Source: Nitrospira sp. | Lineage (GTDB): Bacteria; Nitrospirota; Nitrospiria; Nitrospirales; Nitrospiraceae | NCBI GenBank assembly: GCA_020697375.1 | Contig: JAJFBJ010000098.1 | Span: forward strand, 1-12,194 | Direction: 5' to 3' | DNA: 12,194 bases | Part shown: positions 1 through 6,767 of the stretch, one piece after another | How the letters are laid out: every line of letters starts with the position of its first letter | How positions within the stretch are numbered: position 1 is the stretch's first letter | Program-made: the position numbers and the translations under genes | The notes under the pieces: model-generated | The model's database searches: none | What the model saw: the letters and a program-made list of their open reading frames with translations, nothing else | What the model was told of the DNA's origin: nothing

Positions 1-15
1 TGAATTGATCCGCGT

Positions 16-249
16 TCATTGCGATCCCCCTTGTGAATGTGATACGGCTGCGGAGGCCAGCGTCCGGTCCCTCGCCGCATCGGCGCCCCGGAGCTGCTGC
101 GCTGATTTCTTCAGTACACGGTGAGCCGGCGATCGAAAGGCGAGCCCCATTTTTCCGCCCCGATAGAGAGTGACGTTTTCCTTGTCCTGATCGCTTTCTA
201 CCGTGACGACCACCCGGCCTTTGATCCCCTTGGCTTTCTCCGGTTTCAT
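16..249 (-). CDS. Small hypothetical protein, 77 aa
   Basis: I do not recognise the family. The protein is hydrophilic, with a lysine-rich N-terminus (MKPEKAKGIKGRVVVTVES) that may form a short beta-strand, a basic middle part and a Ser/Gln-rich tail. No signal peptide or membrane segment is visible, so it is probably cytoplasmic. The ATG at 249 is preferred over the TTG three bases upstream because the Shine-Dalgarno GGAGGAG (262-256) then lies at a normal distance of six bases. A CTAG-box promoter (283-327) sits directly upstream, giving a predicted 5' UTR of about 27 nt. The good ribosome site and promoter argue for a real gene although the product has no clear relatives that I know. Confidence 0.72.
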   Translation of the reverse strand: MKPEKAKGIKGRVVVTVESDQDKENVTLYRGGKMGLAFRSPAHRVLKKSAQQLRGADAARDRTLASAAVSHSQGGSQ

Positions 250-282
250 CAACGTCTCCTCCGTGGTTCATGCTATATGCTG

Positions 283-327
283 GTTATAACTCCGAAGCAG
301 GCATACCAGGACTGGACATACCCCTAG
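283..327 (-). promoter_or_regulatory. CTAG-box promoter of the 77-aa gene
   Basis: On the minus strand the 16-bp box CTAGGGGTATGTCCAG (327-312) is followed after exactly 23 nt by TATAAC (288-283), a 5/6 match to the -10 consensus. No -35 hexamer is evident. The start of transcription would be near 276, in front of the Shine-Dalgarno and ATG of the 77-aa gene. The box lies inside the unrelated C-terminal tail of the glgX reading frame. One of eight similar sites in the window. Confidence 0.65.
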
Positions 328-2545
328 TTCGTTTTTGAACCAGCCCCGGCCTTGCCGAGGCATTTCGTCTAACTAAGTAGATAGGCTGAATGTCTGCCTG
401 TAGAGCTAAAGAGGATACGAACCTCAAAATGGTTGCATTCACGGAAAGCGAATTAAGTGAAGGTCCGACAGGGAGGGGACATGCGGAACGGAAACGGGGT
501 TTATTGAAGGTAGAGATTCGTGATGGATTCGCGACGCAAGATGGCGAGGGATCGAGCCTCCATCTTATATATGGAATCGCCTCATGGTGCGCGTTGAACA
601 GCACCACAAACGTGTCGTCCACGATCGGGTTACCACGTGTGTCCTTTTCTTCGATGGCGTCGCCGGCGAGCACGAGACCCACCGCGCGTATGTGTCCCTG
701 ACTCCAATCAGCCTCATCCATCTCCTGGCCGTCTGAACGCAGCCAGGCGATGTCTTTGATTCCGGTGCCATGGATCTCCCGGCCATGGAAGAATCGGCGC
801 CTCCGGAAAACGGGATGGGCCTGTCTCAGAGCAATGAGCTGCCGCACGAACGCAAGCAGCTCCCGGTCATTTTTGTTGAACCCCCAATTGTGCCAGCTGA
901 TCTCATTATCCTGGCAATAGGCATTGTTGTTGCCGAATTGCGTCCTGTTGAGCTCATCGCCTCCGCACAACATCGGTACGCCCTGGGAGAGCAGCAGAGT
1001 GGCCAGCATGTTGCGTTTCTGCCGCATGCGTAAATCATTGATGGCTTGGTCGTCCGTCGGCCCTTCAGCGCCGCAATTCCAGCTCATATTGTCATTGCTG
1101 CCGTCCTGGTTGTTCTCTCCGTTGGCTTCATTATGCTTTTCATTGTAGGACACCAGATCGTGCAGGCTGAATCCGTCATGCGCGGTGATGAAATTGATGC
1201 TCGCGAAGGGGCGGCGGCCGCTCAAGGCATACAGGTCACTGCTGCCGGAGAGACGATAGGCCAGGTCGGCGATCTGGCCATCGTCACCTTTCCAATAACG
1301 GCGGATAGTGTCACGATATTTGCCGTTCCACTCGCCCCATCCGACCGGGAAATTGCCGACTTGATAGCCGCCTTCCCCGAGATCCCAGGGTTCCGCAATC
1401 AACTTGACCTGCGACAACACCGGGTCTTGATGAATGATGTCAAAAAAGGCGCTGAGACGATCCACGTCGTGCAGTTCTCGAGCAAGCGTGGAGGCCAGGT
1501 CGAACCGGAACCCGTCCACGTGCATATCCAGAACCCAGTACCGCAGGCTGTCCATAATCAGCTGAAGAGTTCTCGGATGCCTGACGTTCAGGCTATTCCC
1601 GCAGCCCGTGTAATCCATATAGTATCGCGGATCGTCCGCCACGAGCCTGTAGTAGGTGGCGTTGTCGATGCCCCGGAACGAGAGCGTCGGCCCCAGATGG
1701 TTGCCCTCGGCTGTATGGTTGTACACCACGTCCAGAATGACCTCGATACCAGCGCTGTGCAATGTCTTGACCATGGTTTTGAATTCACGCACATGCCGCC
1801 CTCGGACCTGTGACAAGGCATAGCGCATTTCCGGCGCAAAAAATCCGATGGTGTTGTAGCCCCAATAGTTGGCGAGTCCCTGATCGGTCAGATGTTTGTC
1901 CTGCACGGCATGGTGAACAGGCAACAACTCGACCGCCGTGACGCCCAACCCCTGCAGGTATTCGATGATGGCAGGGGTCGCAAGGCCGGCATAGGTTCCC
2001 CGCATATGGTCTGGCACGTCCGGATGGCGGGCCGTAAATCCCTTGACATGCACCTCGTAAATGATCGTTTTCGACCAGGGAGTCTGCAGCAGCCGATCCC
2101 CTCCCCAGCTGAAGGCCTGATCGACCACCACGCATTTCGGAGTGTCCCCGGCATTGTCACGCTCATCGCGAGCCAGGTCTTCCTCCGCATCGCCGATGCG
2201 ATAACCGAACATCCGATCGGACAACTGAATCGTATCGGAAATGGATTTGGCATAGGGATCGAGCAGGAGTTTGGCCGGATTGAACCGATGGCCGGCGGCC
2301 GGTTCATAAGGTCCGTCGACACGAAAGCCATAATGGAGGCCGGGGCGACCTTCCGGCAGGTAGACGTGCCACGTTTGGTTGGTCCGCTCCTCCATGCGAA
2401 TCCGTTGGGATTCCTTTGGGGCATCCGGACCGTCAAACAGGCACAAATCCACCGACGTGGCATTTTCAGAGAAGAGCGCAAAATTCACGCCTTCTCCATC
2501 CCATGTCGCTCCCAGCGGATAGGGTCGGCCCGGCCATACCTTCAT
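284..2545 (-). CDS. glgX: Glycogen debranching enzyme GlgX with replaced C-terminus
   Basis: GlgX (GH13 subfamily 11, isoamylase type) hydrolyses alpha-1,6 branches of glycogen limit dextrins in the cytoplasm. An N-terminal CBM48-like domain (about residues 8-100) precedes the TIM barrel. All catalytic regions are present: LDVVYNHT (271-278), GFRFD with nucleophile D349, LIAEPWD with acid E385, and ITAHDG with transition-state residue D457. The match to the family runs to NAHHEAI (651-657); from about residue 659 (base 571) the remaining 95 residues are unlike the expected C-terminal beta-domain and run through the promoter of the next gene. The protein is 753 aa, against about 660-710 usually. 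Other frames past the junction do not restore the domain. The Shine-Dalgarno AAGGA lies six bases before ATG. Thirty-seven bases separate it from the ferritin gene, so the two are probably one operon. Activity of this truncated form is uncertain. Confidence 0.93.
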   Translation of the reverse strand: MKVWPGRPYPLGATWDGEGVNFALFSENATSVDLCLFDGPDAPKESQRIRMEERTNQTWHVYLPEGRPGLHYGFRVDGPYEPAAGHRFNPAKLLLDPYAKSISDTIQLSDRMFGYRIGDAEEDLARDERDNAGDTPKCVVVDQAFSWGGDRLLQTPWSKTIIYEVHVKGFTARHPDVPDHMRGTYAGLATPAIIEYLQGLGVTAVELLPVHHAVQDKHLTDQGLANYWGYNTIGFFAPEMRYALSQVRGRHVREFKTMVKTLHSAGIEVILDVVYNHTAEGNHLGPTLSFRGIDNATYYRLVADDPRYYMDYTGCGNSLNVRHPRTLQLIMDSLRYWVLDMHVDGFRFDLASTLARELHDVDRLSAFFDIIHQDPVLSQVKLIAEPWDLGEGGYQVGNFPVGWGEWNGKYRDTIRRYWKGDDGQIADLAYRLSGSSDLYALSGRRPFASINFITAHDGFSLHDLVSYNEKHNEANGENNQDGSNDNMSWNCGAEGPTDDQAINDLRMRQKRNMLATLLLSQGVPMLCGGDELNRTQFGNNNAYCQDNEISWHNWGFNKNDRELLAFVRQLIALRQAHPVFRRRRFFHGREIHGTGIKDIAWLRSDGQEMDEADWSQGHIRAVGLVLAGDAIEEKDTRGNPIVDDTFVVLFNAHHEAIPYIRWRLDPSPSCVANPSRISTFNKPRFRSACPLPVGPSLNSLSVNATILRFVSSLALQADIQPIYLVRRNASARPGLVQKRTRGMSSPGMPASEL

Positions 2546-2582
2546 GTAGTTTCCTTTCGAGGACTCGATTGGGAGGAACCGC

Positions 2583-3122
2583 TCATGACTTCAACAGGCT
2601 GACCATATCCTCCGCATGCTCTTCTTCCTTCATCAAGATACGCTCCAGGATCCGCCTGGTTGTCGGATCCTCTTTGCCCACGAAGGCGATCATGTCCCGG
2701 TAACTCTCGATCGCGATGCGTTCGGCCACGAGATCCTCTTTGATCATATTTTGCAGGCTGTCGCCTGCCACATATTCGGAATGGCTTCTGGCCGACAATC
2801 CATCGGGAGACAAATCCGGCTCTCCGCCCAATTGGACGATCCGCTCCGCCAGTTCATCGGCATGCGCCTGTTCTTCTGCCGCATGCGTCAAAAATTCGGA
2901 CTTCACGCTTTCTGCGTTCATGCCTTGCGCCATGAAATAATGCCGCTTGTACCGCAACACGCATACGATTTCGGTCGCCAATGCTTCGTTCAGCAGTTTC
3001 ACGACCATTTTAGGATCGCACTTATAGTCTTCGGTCAGGGCGCCCTCCTCGATATTGCGCCTGGCGCGCTCCCTGATGCCCTGTACATCCTTCATTGGCC
3101 CGGAAGGCTTATCGCTTTTCAT
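2583..3122 (-). CDS. Bacterioferritin-like di-iron protein
   Basis: A four-helix-bundle ferritin-like protein of 179 aa, expected to oxidise and store iron, or to detoxify peroxide, in the cytoplasm. The di-iron ligands fit the bacterioferritin pattern: E51 ([12 protein letters not shown]), E84 and H87 ([13 protein letters not shown]), E134 ([13 protein letters not shown]), E166 and H169 (KEEEHAEDM). The residue that corresponds to the haem-ligand methionine of bacterioferritin (E-M-x-H) is Gln85, so haem binding is unlikely. The N-terminal 35 residues are charged and form an extension. ATG at 3122 is chosen because AAAGGAG stands five bases upstream; the reading frame opens further up to 3170 without such support. 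The gene lies 37 bases before glgX on the same strand. A CTAG box (3440-3455) is far upstream, which suggests a long leader. Confidence 0.9.
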   Translation of the reverse strand: MKSDKPSGPMKDVQGIRERARRNIEEGALTEDYKCDPKMVVKLLNEALATEIVCVLRYKRHYFMAQGMNAESVKSEFLTHAAEEQAHADELAERIVQLGGEPDLSPDGLSARSHSEYVAGDSLQNMIKEDLVAERIAIESYRDMIAFVGKEDPTTRRILERILMKEEEHAEDMVSLLKS

Positions 3123-3410
3123 AGAAACTCCTTTCATCTCCGGTAGAGGGTAATCCGTCTTGTGAATCATTGAGCGAGCTGTACTCAGCGGTATGGGATA
3201 AATTTAGTTCGGAGGTGAAGCCAGGCAGACTCCACCCCAATTCGGAAGGCGGGTCTTCGTTCAAGGCATCATCCTCGTCGCCGCTCACGGCCCGTTTCAG
3301 TGAGTGCTCACCATCAGCGACAGACGGCAATCGACAGAAACAATCCGAACCGTCTCGCCGTCGCATACCATTGCCTGTTCACTTTTTATTCTCCATTTTT
3401 GTCTGGTCAC
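3123..3410 (-). other. Long 5' leader of the ferritin-glgX operon
   Basis: If the promoter at 3411-3455 is right, transcription starts near 3404 and leaves about 280 nt before the ferritin ATG. The leader begins with GGAG, eight bases and a GTG that opens a 22-codon frame (3382-3314; MNRQWYATARRFGLFLSIAV plus two residues). An 85-codon frame (3366-3109) overlaps the ferritin start, but it lacks a ribosome site and has mixed third-base composition. I see no riboswitch that I can name. The leader may hold post-transcriptional control or a small peptide; neither is proven. Confidence 0.3.
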
Positions 3411-3455
3411 AGAGTAGTGAATGCAAAGGGCTGGACGAACTGGGCAGATCCCTAG
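3411..3455 (-). promoter_or_regulatory. CTAG-box promoter of ferritin-glgX
   Basis: On the minus strand the box CTAGGGATCTGCCCAG (3455-3440) is followed after 23 nt by TACTCT (3416-3411), a 4/6 match to a -10 hexamer. The next gene on this strand is the ferritin-like gene at 3122. The downstream -10 is weaker than in sites 283-327 and 9002-9046. Confidence 0.55.
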
Positions 3456-3546
3456 TCCAAGGCTCTCTCTATCCTAGCGGGCCGCTTCCCGGCACGCTCT
3501 GAACCGTGGATAACATGCACATGAATAGTTCGAAAGGAAGAATGGC

Positions 3547-3843
3547 TTAGACCGTTTGCGGACGATTTTCCTGTACCATCAGCCGCAGGCGGCCGTAACG
3601 AAGGGGTTCGTCGGGATCTCTCGTATACCGGCTCTTGTCTTCACCGATCGAGACCATGCTGAGCGGTAGCGTGAGATTTTGCTTGTAATGCGGAAAGGCC
3701 GTTTCCAGCAATAGGGTGACGGTTTGCCCGTCGCATTCGACCACTTCCGCATTGAGGTCTCGTTGATCCTCGAAGTCCACGGTCACTCGCTCTTCAGGAT
3801 TTATCCATTGACGGATGATGTTAGTTTTCTCCATAGATTCCAT
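3547..3843 (-). CDS. Small conserved-looking hypothetical protein, 98 aa
   Basis: No family is recognised with certainty. The sequence alternates charged and hydrophobic residues in a pattern of short beta-strands (ERVTVDFEDQRDLNAEVVEC, QTVTLLLET, QNLTLPLSMVSI, YGRLRLMVQ), compatible with a small beta-barrel. It has a distant resemblance in style to PilZ-like or SH3-like domains, but the PilZ c-di-GMP motif RxxxR...D/NxSxxG is not visible. No signal peptide is present. The ATG at 3843 has GGGAG seven bases upstream; a second ATG at 3834 has no better site. It appears to be a single-gene unit with its own CTAG-box promoter (3906-3950). Confidence 0.75.
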   Translation of the reverse strand: MESMEKTNIIRQWINPEERVTVDFEDQRDLNAEVVECDGQTVTLLLETAFPHYKQNLTLPLSMVSIGEDKSRYTRDPDEPLRYGRLRLMVQENRPQTV

Positions 3844-3905
3844 CTGATTTCTCCCGCAGTCGCTGGTACAGGAATTTTCTCGGATCTTACCTCGACTATT
3901 GAAAA

Positions 3906-3950
3906 ATGATCACACGGCGGCGGCGTCCCGTCTACTAGTCAACTCTCTAG
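3906..3950 (-). promoter_or_regulatory. CTAG-box promoter of the 98-aa gene
   Basis: Minus-strand box CTAGAGAGTTGACTAG (3950-3935) departs from the window consensus at positions 5 and 12 but keeps both CTAG ends. After 23 nt it is followed by GATCAT (3911-3906), a 4/6 match to a -10 hexamer. The predicted start near 3899 gives a UTR of about 56 nt. This is one of the weaker members of the set. Confidence 0.45.
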
Positions 3951-3955
3951 CCAGG

Positions 3956-3973
3956 CGGATGTTGAAACATCCG
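3956..3973. terminator. Short hairpin downstream of the sod unit
   Basis: CGGATGT and ACATCCG form a perfect 7-bp stem around the tetraloop TGAA. It lies 67 bases beyond the stop of the proline-rich ORF and just before the next CTAG box. There is no T-run on either side, so intrinsic termination is only a possibility. Confidence 0.28.
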
Positions 3974-4039
3974 GATCTTCGTCTCGAGTCCTCTCGTCGA
4001 CCTATATCGGAGGGGAGAAAGCAGCTCGCTTGCGAGATC

Positions 4040-4192
4040 CTAAAGTTGAGGAATCGGTGGCCTGGTCGGTATAGGCGGCACGGGAGGAGGAAACGGCTGA
4101 GGCGGAGTCGGCCCCGGATCGGGCCCCGGCAAGGGATCAGGATTCGGAGGCATGGGATCCGGGTCCGGCCCTCCCGGGATAGTCGAATTCAT
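4040..4192 (-). CDS. Proline-rich 50-aa ORF coupled to sod
   Basis: The frame encodes a 50-residue polypeptide with 24 prolines, built of PDPDP, PGPDPGP and PPPVPP tracts with no charged helix, no signal peptide and no cysteine. It should be an extended polyproline-II chain. The ATG at 4192 lies 13 bases after the sod stop, and AAGGGA stands eight bases before it; an earlier ATG in another frame stops after two codons. This spacing suggests co-transcription and possibly translational coupling with superoxide dismutase. It is too short for most gene callers and the family is unknown to me. It could be a chance open frame in GC-rich sequence, but the ribosome site and the strongly biased composition ending in a clean stop favour a real small gene. 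Lack of a signal peptide separates it from the secreted proline-rich protein at 9078-9407. Confidence 0.5.
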   Translation of the reverse strand: MNSTIPGGPDPDPMPPNPDPLPGPDPGPTPPQPFPPPVPPIPTRPPIPQL

Positions 4193-4205
4193 GGCATGGT
4201 TCCCT

Positions 4206-4841
4206 TCAGCGACGAACCGTTCCTGCCGACACTCCGGCCTGGAGACGTCCCTCGACAATATTCCAATCGATATTGGAGAAAAATGCCTCGATATATTGCT
4301 TGCGCTCGCTCGGTTTATAGTCCAGCAGAAAGGCATGTTCCCATACATCCATGACGAGAAGCGGCATGAAACCGGCCACATTTCCATGTTCGTGCAGCGA
4401 AATCCAATGGTTGGAAACCCGTCCGCTCGACGGATCGACATTGCATATCGCCCAGCCCACGCCGCGCAACATTCCCACACCGCAAAAGTCCGTTTTCCAG
4501 CGTTCAAAGCTGCCGAAGCCTTGCTGGACTGCCTGCCCGAATGCCGATCTGTCGTTGGGATGATCCGCGCCTCCCGGCCGGAGGTTGCCGAAATAATACT
4601 CATGTAGCACCATGCCGTTATATTCGAAGCCGAGGCGCCTGGTCAGTTCGGAATAGGCCGGCATTTCTTCCTGATCCAGTTTCCCGTCGCGCATGTATTC
4701 ATCAAGTTGAGCCCGCAGACCGTTCGCTGCCTTGACATAGCCCTCATACAGGCCAAAATGCAGCTGCAGCGTCTGGTCCGAGATGCCGGACAAACCGAAG
4801 AGGTCATAGGATTTCACGTGATATATCTCTGAAGATTTCAT
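4206..4841 (-). CDS. Superoxide dismutase, Fe/Mn family
   Basis: Fe/Mn superoxide dismutase converts superoxide to oxygen and hydrogen peroxide. The protein has 211 aa and no signal peptide, so it acts in the cytoplasm. The four metal ligands are visible: H28 (LQLHFGLYEGYV), H80 (NGMVLHEYYFGNL), D165 and H169 in the signature DVWEHAFL. The N-terminal helix is of the H-x3-Y-x2-Y kind (H28, Y32, Y35) and not the H-x3-H-x3-Y of E. coli SodA, so the second-shell His is missing; I believe this belongs to a distinct subfamily found in Nitrospira-like and related bacteria. I cannot assign iron or manganese. GAGAGGA stands seven bases before the ATG. A CTAG-box-like site is about 70 bases upstream, and a proline-rich ORF follows after 13 bases. 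Confidence 0.93.
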   Translation of the reverse strand: MKSSEIYHVKSYDLFGLSGISDQTLQLHFGLYEGYVKAANGLRAQLDEYMRDGKLDQEEMPAYSELTRRLGFEYNGMVLHEYYFGNLRPGGADHPNDRSAFGQAVQQGFGSFERWKTDFCGVGMLRGVGWAICNVDPSSGRVSNHWISLHEHGNVAGFMPLLVMDVWEHAFLLDYKPSERKQYIEAFFSNIDWNIVEGRLQAGVSAGTVRR

Positions 4842-4883
4842 TTTGGGGTCCTCTCGGTTGCCATCTTCTATTTTCGTACTGGA

Positions 4884-4929
4884 GCTCTACCATGGACGGC
4901 ACATTGATGCCCACTAGGAGTTGCCCTGG
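4884..4929 (-). promoter_or_regulatory. CTAG-box-like site upstream of sod
   Basis: Minus-strand CCAGGGCAACTCCTAG (4929-4914) differs from the consensus at positions 2 and 11. The -10 is poor: GTAGAG at the standard 23-nt spacing (4890-4885) or TAGAGC at 24 nt (4889-4884). The box faces sod, whose ATG is at 4841. A separate half-site, CTAGGCGGGACCAG (4957-4970), lies 27 bases away towards the response regulator gene. Confidence 0.4.
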
Positions 4930-4986
4930 CTGTCGATTCAATAGCCGGGGACATTCCTAGGCGGGACCAGACATGAATTGTGATAG

Positions 4987-5034
4987 ATACATGTATTGAG
5001 GTAGGGTAGAACTAACTATAGTGATTCAAGTTAG
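4987..5034 (+). promoter_or_regulatory. Probable promoter and operator of the response regulator gene
   Basis: TATAGT (5017-5022) is a 5/6 -10 hexamer, about 55 bases before the GTG start; TTGAGG (4996-5001) could be a -35 with a short 15-nt spacer. A perfect 10-bp palindrome ATACATGTAT (4987-4996) overlaps the -35, and the repeat CTAACT/AGTTAG (5012-5017, 5029-5034) flanks the predicted start point. These are possible operators. No full CTAG box is present here. Confidence 0.4.
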
Positions 5035-5078
5035 CGTATCCAGCTACCGCAACCGGCGGCACAGAGAACAGGAGCATC

Positions 5079-5735
5079 GTGTCCAAAGCCAGACTTTTCA
5101 TCGCCGATGACCACAGCATCGTGCTGGAGGCCTATCGGCAACTCCTTGAGCCGGAATACGAAGTCGTCGGAACAGCTTCGGACGGTCAGAAACTTTTAGA
5201 CATGGCCCCGGCGCTCGCTCCGGATGTGATTCTGCTGGATATCTCCATGCCGATGCTGAACGGCTTGGATGTAACCAGGCAGCTCAGAGCGGCGATCCCC
5301 CACGCGAAACTGATCTTCGTCACGATGATGAGCGAACCGTTTTATATTTCCCAGGCATTTGAAATGGGCGCATCCGCGTACGTCTTGAAGCAGTCCGCCT
5401 CCACCGAGTTGTTGTCCGCCTTGTCGGCCGCGCTGAAGAACCAGCGATACATTTCGCCGCAACTTTCACTCGAAGTTCAGGATGCGATCGAAACTCCCTG
5501 GGTCAAACCGGAAGGTTTTTCATCAAAGCTGACGCCGCGGCAACAGGAAGTGCTCCAGCTCCTGACGAAGGGCTTTTCAACGAAAGAAATCGCCACCACG
5601 ATGCGGGTCTCGACCAAGGCGGTGGAATTTCACAAGGGCAACATTACAAGACGACTCGGCATCCGGACTACAGCCGAATTGACCCGATTCGCCCTGTCAC
5701 AAGGGTTGACGACGCTCGACGAGCACCATCCCTAG
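5079..5735 (+). CDS. NarL/LuxR-type response regulator (first)
   Basis: A two-component response regulator that binds DNA after phosphorylation. The receiver domain (residues 4-120) has the acidic pair D10 and D11, phospho-acceptor D54 (LLDISMP), T82 and K104 (YVLKQS). The C-terminal LuxR-type helix-turn-helix (151-201) has the typical LTPRQQEVLQLL start and the recognition helix STKAVEFHKGNITRRLG. Length, 218 aa, is normal for the family. Translation starts at GTG with AGGAG only four bases upstream; no better in-frame start exists nearby. No histidine kinase gene adjoins it, so it is an orphan here. It converges on a second regulator of the same type, whose recognition helix shares the EFHK core. 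It is a candidate for the protein that binds the CTAG boxes, which is inference only. Confidence 0.93.
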   Translation: MSKARLFIADDHSIVLEAYRQLLEPEYEVVGTASDGQKLLDMAPALAPDVILLDISMPMLNGLDVTRQLRAAIPHAKLIFVTMMSEPFYISQAFEMGASAYVLKQSASTELLSALSAALKNQRYISPQLSLEVQDAIETPWVKPEGFSSKLTPRQQEVLQLLTKGFSTKEIATTMRVSTKAVEFHKGNITRRLGIRTTAELTRFALSQGLTTLDEHHP

Positions 5736-5827
5736 CGGCAGGATGGCGGACATACTCACAGGCTTTGTTCCGGCGGCGTTCAGAAGCTCAGCGCACAGGG
5801 AGCGATATGCGGAAAACGGCGCGCGCA

Positions 5828-6511
5828 CTACGGTTGGGGAGTCGGCATGGTGGGCTGCTGCGGCATCGCAATGAGACCGAGGGCGATGGCATGCTTGGTG
5901 AGTTCGGCGGTGCTATGGACGCCCAGTTGCTTCATGATACGGGTCTTGTGAAACTCGATGGTTTTGATCGACACGTTCAAGGTCGAGGCGATTTCCTTGG
6001 TAGATTGCCCTTCAGCGATCAATTGCAGAACTTCACGCTGACGGGAACTCAGTTTGTCGGACGTGGCAGTTGGGCGCGAGGGAGTGATCTCGGCGGGGTT
6101 CAGCGCCTGCTCCACCAGGTTCTCCGCCACGCTCGGAGAAACATACAGACGTCCTTTCAAGACCTCCTTGATGGCAAACACCAACTCCTCCGCAACAGAT
6201 TGTTTCAACACATAGCCTGACACCCCGGCACGAAAGGCTTCGGTCACGAAATACTGCTCGCCATGCATCGTCAGCACCAGCAGCTTGACCTCGGGCGTCG
6301 CCTTCTTGATCTGGCGGCATGCGTCGAGACCGTTGAGTAAGGGAAGGGCAATGTCGACGAGGGCGATGTCCGGCCGATCCTTCTCGACTGCCCGGACAAG
6401 AGCCCGCCCATCCGCAACCCTGCCGCACAATTGAAAATCCTGCTCCAGGAGTTTTTCGACACCTTCCGCAACCAGCGTATGGTCATCAGCGATGAGAACT
6501 CTCGGTTTCAT
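5828..6511 (-). CDS. NarL/LuxR-type response regulator (second)
   Basis: A second NarL-family response regulator, 227 aa. The receiver domain has D9 and D10, phospho-acceptor D53 (LVDIALP), T81 and K103 (YVLKQS). The LuxR-type helix-turn-helix spans residues 154-206 (LSSRQREVLQLIAEGQSTKE, then SIKTIEFHKTRIMKQLG). The C-terminus ends in a proline/threonine tail (MPQQPTMPTPQP) absent from the first regulator. GGGAG stands seven bases before the ATG. The gene converges on the regulator at 5079-5735, with 92 bases between their ends and no clear terminator. Receiver and DNA-binding parts are plainly homologous to that protein but well diverged, so this is an old duplication or an independent paralogue. 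No kinase partner is in the window and no CTAG box precedes it. Confidence 0.93.
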   Translation of the reverse strand: MKPRVLIADDHTLVAEGVEKLLEQDFQLCGRVADGRALVRAVEKDRPDIALVDIALPLLNGLDACRQIKKATPEVKLLVLTMHGEQYFVTEAFRAGVSGYVLKQSVAEELVFAIKEVLKGRLYVSPSVAENLVEQALNPAEITPSRPTATSDKLSSRQREVLQLIAEGQSTKEIASTLNVSIKTIEFHKTRIMKQLGVHSTAELTKHAIALGLIAMPQQPTMPTPQP

Positions 6512-6670
6512 GCTTCGGCTCCCAGGCTAAGAGAGAGTGGATGAGAGAACGGCTGGCGAATCCTACCATTCTCTACTCGTCGATAGCGAGGGGGGCCTCT
6601 TCGCTTCTATCAAGGATATGCCCGGCCGGCACATTTGATCCATACCGTAAACCCCAGGAATCAATATCCC

Positions 6671-6767
6671 GCAGGCCGCTCAAACGGGTCCAGGCTCTTT
6701 CCCATGGCCGTACGGTGAGCCTTGCGCGACACGAGAACGCCGCCGGCGGCATTTTTCAGCAGCCTGC
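6671..6767. repeat. 97-bp inverted-repeat element
   Basis: The element is bounded by terminal inverted repeats: the left end GCAGGCCGCTCAAA and, on the opposite strand, the right end GCAGGCTGCTGAAA (12 of 14 bases equal). Inside are a perfect 12-bp palindrome GCCGCCGGCGGC next to the right end and a paired AGGCTC/GAGCCT, so a transcript could fold into a long branched hairpin. Its right edge abuts the stop codon of the outer-membrane gene exactly. I recall similar GCAGGCTGCT-bounded, roughly 100-bp elements dispersed in Nitrospira genomes; that is memory, not a search. It encodes nothing, so it is REP- or MITE-like and may serve as a terminator for the gene at 6768-8087. Confidence 0.6.

Noticed and set aside
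1046..1813. 255-codon plus-strand frame inside glgX
   Set aside because: It is antisense to the conserved catalytic core of glgX, has no ribosome site and no recognisable domain.
3109..3366. 85-codon minus-strand frame before the ferritin gene
   Set aside because: No Shine-Dalgarno, mixed third-base composition and overlap with the ferritin start; kept only as a remark on the leader.
3899..4354. Plus-strand Arg-rich frame opposite the proline-rich ORF and sod
   Set aside because: Its Arg/Pro composition is the mirror of the proline codons on the other strand and it crosses sod.
4957..4970. CTAGGCGGGACCAG as a ninth full box
   Set aside because: The spacer is two bases short and no -10 follows at 23 nt on either strand, so it is only a half-site.
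5718..5741. CCATCC/GGATGG hairpin at the end of the first response regulator gene as a terminator
   Set aside because: The stem is six pairs with a nine-base loop and no T-run follows.
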